A stretch of DNA of 42,388 nucleotides from a bacterium. Its GTDB lineage: Bacteria; Bacillota; Clostridia; Oscillospirales; Oscillospiraceae. The notes below the pieces were generated by a model. That model was given only the letters and a program-made list of their open reading frames with translations, made no database searches and had not been told where the DNA came from. The position numbers and the translations under genes were made by a program. Below are positions 13,944 to 21,100 of this stretch, piece after piece; the first letter of the stretch is position 1, and every line of letters starts with the position of its first letter. Location of the stretch: contig SFQY01000013.1 of the NCBI GenBank assembly GCA_004562395.1, positions 1-42,388 on the forward strand. The letters run 5' to 3'.

Positions 13944-16244
13944 AATTTGTATCTCCTTTTTCTGTCTGAATTTATGATCCTTGGAGGGGTTGCGCAGGTC
14001 AAACAGGTTCAGCCGCAGGGCGTTGGACACCACGCAGAAGCTGCTCAGGCTCATGGCCGCCGCGCCGAACATGGGGTTTAGGGTCAGTCCCAGGGGAATG
14101 AACACACCGGCGGCCAGGGGAATGCCGATGGTGTTGTAGAAAAATGCCCAGAACAGGTTCTCGTGAATGTTGCGCAGAGTGGCCCGGCTCAGCCGGATGG
14201 CGGCGGGAACGTCGGACAGGCGGCTCTTCATCAGCACCACGTCCGCCGCGTCGATGGCCACGTCGGCCCCCGCGCCGATGGCGATGCCCAGGTCCGCCCG
14301 GGTCAGGGCGGGAGCGTCGTTGATGCCGTCTCCCACCATGGCCACCCGGCCCTGGCGTTTCAGGGAGCGGATGACGTTTTCCTTACCCTCAGGCAGCACG
14401 CCCGCCACCACTTCGTCCACACCGGCCTGACGGCCGATGGCGTCGGCAGTCCGCTGATTGTCTCCCGTGAGCATCACCACCCGGATGCCCATATCCCGCA
14501 GCTCCTTCACAGCCTGGGGGCTGTCCGCCTTGATGGTGTCCGCCACGGCGATGATGCCCAGGAAACGGCCGTTCCGGCTGAAATACAGGGGAGTCTTCCC
14601 CTCCTCCGCCAGTGCCTCGCCCTGGGTAACGGCGGAGTCCGGGATGGGGGCCAGGGTTTCCAGAAAGCGCTGACTGCCCCCTGCCAGGGTGTCCCCGTCC
14701 AGCTGGCCGGTGAGGCCGTTGCCGGGCAGTGCCTGGAAATCCGTCACCGGACCGGCGTCCAGGCCCCGGGCTTCGGCGGCCTTGAGGACGGCTTTGGCAA
14801 GAGGATGCTCACTTTTCTTCTCCAGCGCCTGGGCAAACCGGAGCAGGGCTTCCTCCTCCACATCCCCGGCGGGGAGAATGTCGGTGACCCGGGGCTCTCC
14901 CTCGGTGATGGTGCCCGTCTTGTCCAGCACCACGACACGCACCTTCCCGGCGGTTTCCAGGGAGGCGGCGGTTTTGAACAGAATCCCGTTTTTCGCGCCC
15001 ATGCCGCTGCCCACCATGATGGCCACCGGCGTGGCCAGGCCCAGGGCGCAGGGGCAGCTGATGACCAGCACGGAAATGCCCCGGGCCAGGGCAAAGCCCA
15101 GAGTCTGGCCCAGCAGCAGCCAGACCAGGATGGTCACCGCGGCAATGGTGATGACCGCGGGAACGAATATACCGGAGACCTTATCCGCCACTTTGGCGAT
15201 GGGGGCTTTGGTGGCCGCCGCGTCGCTGACCATCCGGATGATCTGGGAGAGGGTGGTGTCCTCGCCCACCCGGGTGGCCCGGCATTTGAGGAAGCCCGAC
15301 TGGTTGATGGTGGCGGCGGAGACGCCGTCTCCCGGGGCTTTGTCCACGGGGATGCTCTCACCGGTCAGGGCCGCCTCGTTTACCGCGCTGCTGCCCTCCA
15401 GGACCACGCCGTCCACGGGAATGCTTTCGCCGGGGCGGACCACAAAAATATCGTCCTTACGCACCTGATCAATGGAAACCTCTGACTCGGCGCCGCTGCG
15501 GACCACGGTGGCGGTCTTGGGGGTAAGCTTCATGAGGCTCTTCAGGGCGTCGGTGGTCTTGCCCTTGGAGCGGGCTTCCAGCATCTTTCCCACGGTGATG
15601 AGGGTCAGGATCATGGCCGCCGACTCAAAGTAGAACTCCATCATGTAGGCCATGACGCCCTCCATATCGCCCTTCACCTGAGCGTCGGTCATGGCAAACA
15701 GAGCATAGGTGCTGTAAACAAAGGCCGCCGTGGCGCCCAGAGCCACCAGGGTATCCATATTGGGGGCACGGTGCCACAGACTTTTGTAGCCGCTGATAAA
15801 GAACTTCTGGTTGATGACCATGATGATGACCGTCAGCAGCAGCTGCGCCAGGCCCATGGCCACATGGTTTCCCTCAAAGAAGGGCGGCAGGGGCCAGCCC
15901 CACATCATGTGACCCATGGAGAAGTACATCAGAACCATCAGAAATCCCACGGACCAGATCAGGCGCTGCTTCAGCACCGGAGTTTCCCGGTCCCGCAGGG
16001 CCTCCTCCGCCTCCGACGGACCGGAGCCGTTGGTTTCCGGAGCCGCGCCCTTTACGGAAGCGCCATACCCGGCGCCCTCCACCGCCGCGATGATCTCCCG
16101 GTCCGGGGCGGTTCCCTCCACGCCCATGGAGTTGGTCAGCAGACTGACGGAGCAGGCCGTGACCCCCGGCACCTTGGATACGGCTTTTTCCACCCGGGCG
16201 CTGCAGGCCGCGCAGCTCATGCCCGTAACATTGTATTGCTTCAT
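13734..16244 (-). CDS. copA: Copper-exporting P1B-type ATPase with fused C-terminal CopZ-like domain
   Basis: An 836-residue Cu(I) efflux pump. An N-terminal metal-binding domain carries GMSCAAC at 8-14. Then come the transmembrane helices, TGES at 294-297, the metal-site CPC at 397-399, the phosphorylated Asp in DKTGT (441), the HP motif at 480-481, and GDGIND at 638-643. YN in the penultimate helix and MSLSS in the last one fit Cu(I) specificity. After residue 760 the frame continues without a stop into a complete second metal-binding domain with GMMCSHC. That domain begins at a Met with its own ribosome site, see the separate entry. The start at 16244 has GGGAGG six bases upstream. It follows csoR by 56 bp in a copper-controlled operon. 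Confidence 0.93.
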   Translation of the reverse strand: MKQYNVTGMSCAACSARVEKAVSKVPGVTACSVSLLTNSMGVEGTAPDREIIAAVEGAGYGASVKGAAPETNGSGPSEAEEALRDRETPVLKQRLIWSVGFLMVLMYFSMGHMMWGWPLPPFFEGNHVAMGLAQLLLTVIIMVINQKFFISGYKSLWHRAPNMDTLVALGATAAFVYSTYALFAMTDAQVKGDMEGVMAYMMEFYFESAAMILTLITVGKMLEARSKGKTTDALKSLMKLTPKTATVVRSGAESEVSIDQVRKDDIFVVRPGESIPVDGVVLEGSSAVNEAALTGESIPVDKAPGDGVSAATINQSGFLKCRATRVGEDTTLSQIIRMVSDAAATKAPIAKVADKVSGIFVPAVITIAAVTILVWLLLGQTLGFALARGISVLVISCPCALGLATPVAIMVGSGMGAKNGILFKTAASLETAGKVRVVVLDKTGTITEGEPRVTDILPAGDVEEEALLRFAQALEKKSEHPLAKAVLKAAEARGLDAGPVTDFQALPGNGLTGQLDGDTLAGGSQRFLETLAPIPDSAVTQGEALAEEGKTPLYFSRNGRFLGIIAVADTIKADSPQAVKELRDMGIRVVMLTGDNQRTADAIGRQAGVDEVVAGVLPEGKENVIRSLKRQGRVAMVGDGINDAPALTRADLGIAIGAGADVAIDAADVVLMKSRLSDVPAAIRLSRATLRNIHENLFWAFFYNTIGIPLAAGVFIPLGLTLNPMFGAAAMSLSSFCVVSNALRLNLFDLRNPSKDHKFRQKKEIQIMEKTLTIEGMMCSHCEARVKKALEALPEVEQAAVSHEAGTAVVTLKSQISDEALKKAVEDQDYTVTGIR

Positions 16245-16300
16245 ATCGATCCTCCCAAGCTTGATTCCACAGCCAGTATTTCCCGTTTCCGGGATTTCCA

Positions 16301-16603
16301 TTATTTCATAAGCTTCTGAAGGGTGGACACCAGATCGTCAATGGTCTCGTCCTTCCCGGCCCGGATGTCCTGCACCACGCAGGTGCGGATGTGCTGGGCC
16401 AGCAGCTCCTTGTTGAAGGCGTTGAGAGCCGCGTTGACCGCGGCCACCTGCATCAGAATGTCCGTGCAGTAGGCGTCCTTTTCCACCATGCCCCGGATCC
16501 CCCGGACCTGGCCCTCGATCCGGTTCAGCCGGTGGATCAGGCTCGTATATTCCTCCTGGGTGCGATCCTTCGTTTTGTGGGCGCAGCATTCCCGTTCTTC
16601 CAT
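16301..16603 (-). CDS. csoR: CsoR-family copper-sensing repressor
   Basis: A 100-residue all-helical repressor that releases DNA when it binds Cu(I). The copper ligands of the family are present: Cys46 in AYCTDIL, and His71 and Cys75 in QHIRTC. The RLNRIEGQVRGI helix used in DNA contact is near 25-36. The N-terminus is also Cys/His-rich (ECCAH). The ATG at 16603 has AAGGAAG upstream. Two CsoR-type boxes surround its promoter, so it should repress its own operon with copA. A long upstream extension of the frame would run through the promoter and was rejected. Confidence 0.93.
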   Translation of the reverse strand: MEERECCAHKTKDRTQEEYTSLIHRLNRIEGQVRGIRGMVEKDAYCTDILMQVAAVNAALNAFNKELLAQHIRTCVVQDIRAGKDETIDDLVSTLQKLMK

Positions 16604-16624
16604 AACAAGCTTCCTTTCAGCAGA

Positions 16625-16675
16625 GATACCCCACGGGGGTATCTGAATTATATACCCCCGTGGGGTATCTGTCAA
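16625..16675 (-). promoter_or_regulatory. csoR-copA promoter with two CsoR operators
   Basis: The promoter TTGACA (16670-16675) and TATAAT (16647-16652) has a 17-bp spacer. That spacer is almost exactly filled by the palindrome GATACCCCACGGGGGTAT, and a second palindrome (16625-16643) begins just after the -10 box. Both match the known CsoR operator pattern of TACCCC and GGGGTA half-sites. Occupied boxes would block RNA polymerase directly. Confidence 0.9.
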
Positions 16676-16737
16676 TACCGTTCCACGGAAAATATTCGGT
16701 TTTGAAAACAGTAAAATACGTATTGCTTGAACTCGGC

Positions 16738-16885
16738 AAAATGATCGTTTATCTTCGTTGGTTGCTGCGCACCCACAAGGCTCCCTCTGATGAGGGAGCT
16801 GTCGCGAAGCGACTGAGGGAGAGAACATGTTCCGTCGACAGCCCCCTCGTCAGAGGGGGCCTTGGAGACGCTAAACGATCATTTA
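16738..16885. repeat. Intergenic repeat unit B, fourth copy
   Basis: Inverted ends AAATGATCGTTTA (to 16751) and TAAACGATCATTTA (16872-16885) enclose the same hairpins as the copies at 5975 and 9372. It separates the csoR promoter from the end of the cobalamin operon; 16886-16956 shows no feature. Confidence 0.82.
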
Positions 16886-16956
16886 TGGCTATCCCGCGCT
16901 GGCCCGGTCAGTTCTGGGGGGTTTGCGGACAGGGGGCAGGGAGATCGTCGCGAAAC

Positions 16957-18420
16957 TCAGATCCTCCGGTCCAGGATCCGGTGGACGAAGTCCATGTCCA
17001 GTCCTTCCCGCAGGGCCTGGGCCAGCATGTCGTACTGCCGCTCCCGGTATTCTCCCGGGTCGAAGGTCCCCAGCAGCCCGGGATCCAGCCCTCTTTTTTT
17101 GCACAGGGCTGTCAGGATCCGGCCGCTGACCTCCGGAGCGTCGAAGATGCCGTGGACGTAACTGCCGTACACGTTCCCGCTGCCCATCAGCGCGGGGGCG
17201 TGTTCTTGTCCCCGGCCCATGTGGATCTCGTAGCCCTGGTAGGCCGCTCCGTTGAGGCAGGAGAACAATCCCGTGACATCCCGGAGAACCCCCTGGGTCT
17301 GGGTCTGCACCTTTTCCGGATGAAAGACCGTCTCCATGTCCAGCAGGCCCATGCCCCGGATTTCCGTGATCCCGGCAGCCTCCGCCTGGTCCGGATCGGA
17401 GATTTTGCGGCCCAGCATCTGAAAGCCGCCGCAGATCCCGAAAACCGGCGTTCCGGCGGCGGAAAGCTTCAGGATCCCGGCCTCCAGTCCGGACTGGCGC
17501 AGCCAGAGCAGATCGGCGATGGTGCTTTTGGTGCCCGGGAGGCACACCAGATCCGGCTGTCCCAGCTGGGCGGCCCGGTCCACATACCGGACCGACACGT
17601 TTTCGCAGCGCTCGAAGGGACCGAAGTCCGTAAAATTGGAGATCCGGGGCAGGCGGACCACGGCGATATCGATGAGCCTCCGGGCGGTATCCCGCTGGAA
17701 CCGCTCCGTCAGGCTGTCCTCGTCGTCGATGTCCACATGCAGATAGGGCACGACCCCCGCCACCGGCACACCGCACAGAGTTTCCAGAGTTTTCAGTCCC
17801 GGCTCCAGAATGGCCCTGTCGCCCCGGAATTTGTTGATCACCAGCCCCTTGATCCGGGCCCGTTCCTCCGGGTCCAGCAGGGCCACGGTTCCGTAAAGCT
17901 GGGCAAAGACGCCGCCCCGGTCAATATCGCCCACCAGCAGCACCGGCGCGTCCACCAGCCGGGCAAGGCCCATGTTCACAATGTCGTCCTGTTTCAGGTT
18001 GATCTCGGCGGGACTTCCCGCTCCCTCGATGACGATGACGTCATACTCTTCTTCCAGCGACCGGTAGGCCTCCAGCACGGCGGGGATAAACTCCCGCTTC
18101 CGGCGGTAGTATTCCATGGCCCGCAGGTTCCCCAGGACCTGGCCGTTGACGATGACCTGGCTGCCTACGTCGGTGGTGGGTTTGAGAAGAATGGGATTCA
18201 TCCGCACGTCGGGCAGAATCCCGGCGGCCTCCGCCTGGACCACCTGAGCCCGGCCCATTTCCCCGCCGGAGCGGGTGATGAAGGAGTTCAGGGCCATGTT
18301 CTGGCTTTTGAAGGGGGCCACCCGGTAGCCCTCCTGATGCAGGACCCGGCACAGGCCCGCGGCCAGCAGGCTTTTCCCCGCGTTGGACATGGTCCCCTGA
18401 ATCATAATGTTTTTGCTCAT
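16957..18420 (-). CDS. cobQ: Cobyric acid synthase
   Basis: A 487-residue glutamine-dependent amidotransferase (CobQ/CbiP) that amidates four side chains of adenosyl-cobyrinate a,c-diamide. The P-loop-like GTMSNAGKS lies at 9-17, the phosphate/Mg region IVIEGAGSPAEINL near 129-142, the PGTKST loop near 295, and the glutaminase Cys in GICGGFQMLG near residue 330 with a later His in YGSYVHGIFD. Length is normal. The ATG at 18420 overlaps the cobD stop codon (ATGA) with GGAG five bases before it, so the pair is coupled. It is the last gene of the cobalamin operon here. Confidence 0.93.
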   Translation of the reverse strand: MSKNIMIQGTMSNAGKSLLAAGLCRVLHQEGYRVAPFKSQNMALNSFITRSGGEMGRAQVVQAEAAGILPDVRMNPILLKPTTDVGSQVIVNGQVLGNLRAMEYYRRKREFIPAVLEAYRSLEEEYDVIVIEGAGSPAEINLKQDDIVNMGLARLVDAPVLLVGDIDRGGVFAQLYGTVALLDPEERARIKGLVINKFRGDRAILEPGLKTLETLCGVPVAGVVPYLHVDIDDEDSLTERFQRDTARRLIDIAVVRLPRISNFTDFGPFERCENVSVRYVDRAAQLGQPDLVCLPGTKSTIADLLWLRQSGLEAGILKLSAAGTPVFGICGGFQMLGRKISDPDQAEAAGITEIRGMGLLDMETVFHPEKVQTQTQGVLRDVTGLFSCLNGAAYQGYEIHMGRGQEHAPALMGSGNVYGSYVHGIFDAPEVSGRILTALCKKRGLDPGLLGTFDPGEYRERQYDMLAQALREGLDMDFVHRILDRRI

Positions 18421-19475
18421 AGGCACTCCTTTCCCAAAACAGCCCCCATGGCCTGGATCAGCTGCCTGTTTTCCTCATGGGTCCGCACCGCCGTCCGGAA
18501 CCAGCCGGGGCCGAGCCCAAAGTAGTTGTCACAGCAGCGGATGGCCACGCCCCGCTGCCGCAGGGCCTGACCCAGCTCTGCCGGTGCCCGGAACAGCAGG
18601 TAATTGGCCTCGGAGGGACAGACCCGGAAGCCGAGGCCCTCCAGCTGTTCTTTCAGCCAGGGACGTTCCCGCTGGATCAGGGCTCTGGTGGATTCCAGGA
18701 AGGCGGTCTCTTTCAGGGCCGCTGTTCCCGCCGCCTGGGCCAGGAGAGAGACATTCCAGGGCTGGACCGCCCGGGACATGGCCCGCAGCAGACCCGCGTC
18801 GGCGCACAGGCCGTAGCCCAGCCGGACACCCGCCATGCCGTAGCTTTTGGTGAAGGCCTTCAGAATGAACAGCCCGGGAACGTCGGACAGACGACCCTTG
18901 CGGCTGTCCGGCCGGTCGGACAGGTCCAGGAAGCATTCGTCCAGAAACAGTCTGGCGTTCCGGGTCCGGCAGTAGTCCAGAACCTGGTCCAGCAGGGCCG
19001 CGGGCGCGGTTTTTCCGGTAGGGTTGTTGGGATTGCACAGAAAGATCACATCCGGGCGGACGGATTCCAGAAAGGCCGGGAAGCTTTCGTCCAAAGTAAA
19101 GTCCGATGCTTCCGGGAGATAATACCGTTCCGTCCGGCATCCGGTCCGTGCCAGGCCCAGGGAGTATTCCGAAAAGGTGGGAGCCAGCTCCACCGCCACC
19201 CGGGGCTTCACCGCCTCGCAGTAGGCATAGATCAGCTCCGCGGCGCCGTTTCCGCAGAGGATGCAGGATTCCGGAAGGCCCTCAAAGGCCGAGATGGCCT
19301 TCACCAGCTCCCGGCAGTTGGGGTCGGGATAGCGGTGGATGTTGGGAAGGGCTTCCCGGATGGCATCCAGCACCCCTGGGGGCGTTCCAAGGGGGTTGGT
19401 GTTGGCGGAAAAGTCCAGCCTGATTGGCTCCCGGTAGATATCCCCGCCGTGGGGATTGGGGGTTTGATAGAGCAT
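18417..19475 (-). CDS. cobD: Threonine-phosphate decarboxylase (cobalamin synthesis)
   Basis: A 352-residue PLP enzyme of the histidinol-phosphate aminotransferase fold. In cobalamin synthesis it decarboxylates L-threonine phosphate to the aminopropanol phosphate linker. The segment FSANTNPLG near 22-30 is typical, the PLP Lys is expected at 210 in AFTKSYGMAGVRLGYG, and FLCNPNNPTGK holds the PLP-contacting Asn. Sequence alone cannot fully separate it from HisC, but it overlaps cobQ and lies in the cob operon. The ATG at 19475 has AAGGAG six bases upstream. It is separated from cbiB by 656 bp of repeats with no obvious promoter. Confidence 0.85.
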   Translation of the reverse strand: MLYQTPNPHGGDIYREPIRLDFSANTNPLGTPPGVLDAIREALPNIHRYPDPNCRELVKAISAFEGLPESCILCGNGAAELIYAYCEAVKPRVAVELAPTFSEYSLGLARTGCRTERYYLPEASDFTLDESFPAFLESVRPDVIFLCNPNNPTGKTAPAALLDQVLDYCRTRNARLFLDECFLDLSDRPDSRKGRLSDVPGLFILKAFTKSYGMAGVRLGYGLCADAGLLRAMSRAVQPWNVSLLAQAAGTAALKETAFLESTRALIQRERPWLKEQLEGLGFRVCPSEANYLLFRAPAELGQALRQRGVAIRCCDNYFGLGPGWFRTAVRTHEENRQLIQAMGAVLGKECL

Positions 19476-20131
19476 TGTGTTCTCCTTTTCTCCGGCCCGT
19501 CCCGCCGGTGATGGTGTGAGGGAAATGGCAGCCCAATGAAATCCCGGATAAGGGATCGTTTATCGAAATAACGGACACTCTTCGCGTAGGGAGATATGAG
19601 ATATCAGATATAAGATGTGGTATCCCCTCCGGGGATGTATTTAAAAAATATGTATATCGTTTCTCCCCAGCAGCCCGATAAATTGGTGTTTGCAGGGATG
19701 CCGGAGCGCAATGCCTTCCCCCGGGGGGAAGGGGGACCGCGAAGCGGTGGATGAGGAATGGCGACACCTTCCCATTCGCAATGCGGTCAATTCAAACGGT
19801 ATCAATGTACCTTTTTAACGAAATGCATACAAATTTGGAACATATCGCCATTCCTCATCCGCCCCAGTGTGCGCACTGGGGCACCTTCCCCCCGGGGGAA
19901 GGTATTGTGCGGCACTCATCCCTACAAATTCCAATTTGTCGAACGCTGGGCAACGTCGGTAAGCACATTTCAAAATCATCCCCGAAGGGGATACCTTCAC
20001 TTATATCTTATATCTCGTATCTTAAATCTCGGTTCCCTGCGCCTTCGGCGACGGGCGACCGCAAGGGTCGCCCCTACGCGGGGGTACGAGCGCAACGATC
20101 CTTTCCCTGCGTGGATGGGATGGCCGGTTGG
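19476..20131. repeat. Nested inverted-repeat block splitting the cobalamin operon
   Basis: No gene is seen in these 656 bp. Several layers of inverted repeat lie inside one another. The outer arms at 19591-19637 and 19977-20030 share GATATAAGAT and GGTATCCCC-GGGGATG. The next arms at 19676-19700 and 19917-19941 contain AAATTGG and AGGGATG. Then C/G-rich arms follow at 19708-19731 and 19885-19910, a GCCCCAG hairpin at 19861-19882, and a core at 19750-19859. On the cbiB side lies the hairpin GGGCGACC-GCAA-GGTCGCCC near 20053-20072. A partial ATCGTTTA end near 19554 recalls the unit A/B boundaries. Confidence 0.8.
19750..19859. repeat. MITE-like core (110 bp), inverted relative to the copy at 79-197
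   Basis: Perfect 15-bp inverted ends (GATGAGGAATGGCGA and its complement) enclose about 80 bp that match the core at 79-197 only after reverse complementation, for example the shared TTTGTATGCATTTCGTTA. The right flank (GCCCCAGT hairpin, then the C/G arm) has the same orientation in both copies. Confidence 0.8.
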
Positions 20132-21100
20132 TCAAAAGACCATTCCTGCCAGCAGTTTTCCGGCGCAGCACAGGGCCAGGGTCACGAACGCGGTGACATA
20201 CAGCAGCCGGCAGGCGGTGGGAATGTCCCCATGGCAGATGGGGCGCAGGGGGTCGCCGATGTATTTCTTTTTGTGCAGAACCCCGTGGTACCAGGCGTCT
20301 CCTGCCAGCCGGACTCCCAGCAGTCCCGCGCAGACCGATTCCGTCTGGGCGGAGTTGGGGCTTGCGTGGTTGAACCGGTCCCGGCGGAAGATTTTCCAGC
20401 CGTTTTTCACGTCCAGCCCCAGAAGCCACCCCCCTCCCAGCATCAGCAGGGCGGAAAGCCGGGCGGGAAGAAAATTCATGACATCGTCCATTTTCGCCGG
20501 GACCAGACCGATGTCCCGGTAGGGCGGGTCCACGTAGCCCAGCATGGAGTCCATGGTATTCACGGCCTTATAGAAAAAGCCCAGAGGCGCGCCGCCCAGA
20601 GCCAGGAACACCAGCGGAGCCACCTCTCCGTCGGAGGTGTTCTCCGCCACGGTTTCCACGGCGGCCCGGGTCACTCCGGCATCGTCCAGAGCGGCGGTGT
20701 CCCGGCCCACGATCATGGAGACTGCCTGCCGTGACCGCTCCAGATCCCCGGTTTCCAGGGCGGCATAGACCTTCATGCTCTCATCCCGGAGGGATTTCGC
20801 GGCCAGGATCTGCCAGCACATGAGGCTTTCCACTGCCAGGGCCAGCCAGGGACTGATCCGGCGGCACAGCCACAGCAGCAGCGCCGGTACCGCGGTGGAG
20901 GCGGCGGCCACCAGAAGCCACAGGATGCCTCCTGCCGTCCGCTCCCCGGCGGGGGTCTTGGGGAACCATGTTCGCAGCAGCCTCTCCAGGGAGGAGATCA
21001 GCCTGCCGATGAGCACCACCGGGTGGGGAAACCCCTGGGGATCTCCCAGAAGCAGATCGATACAAAATCCAAAAATCAACGCCAGCAAGGACCATTTCAT
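20132..21100 (-). CDS. cbiB: Adenosylcobinamide-phosphate synthase
   Basis: A 322-residue membrane protein (CbiB/CobD of the aerobic nomenclature) that joins the aminopropanol arm to adenosyl-cobyric acid. Recognisable are the N-terminal DLLLGDPQGFPHPVVLIG, the central TVAENTSDGEVAPL, and the AVNTMDSMLGYVDPPYRDIG segment. Several membrane helices are evident, including the first and last 20 residues. The ATG at 21100 overlaps the stop codon of cbiJET (ATGA) and has GGAGGAG upstream, so translation is coupled. It is followed by the repeat block. Confidence 0.92.
   Translation of the reverse strand: MKWSLLALIFGFCIDLLLGDPQGFPHPVVLIGRLISSLERLLRTWFPKTPAGERTAGGILWLLVAAASTAVPALLLWLCRRISPWLALAVESLMCWQILAAKSLRDESMKVYAALETGDLERSRQAVSMIVGRDTAALDDAGVTRAAVETVAENTSDGEVAPLVFLALGGAPLGFFYKAVNTMDSMLGYVDPPYRDIGLVPAKMDDVMNFLPARLSALLMLGGGWLLGLDVKNGWKIFRRDRFNHASPNSAQTESVCAGLLGVRLAGDAWYHGVLHKKKYIGDPLRPICHGDIPTACRLLYVTAFVTLALCCAGKLLAGMVF

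Noticed and set aside
16301..16828. Longer CsoR reading frame starting upstream of the promoter
   Set aside because: The extension would run through the operators, -10 and -35 boxes; the ATG at 16603 has a good ribosome site and gives the family length.
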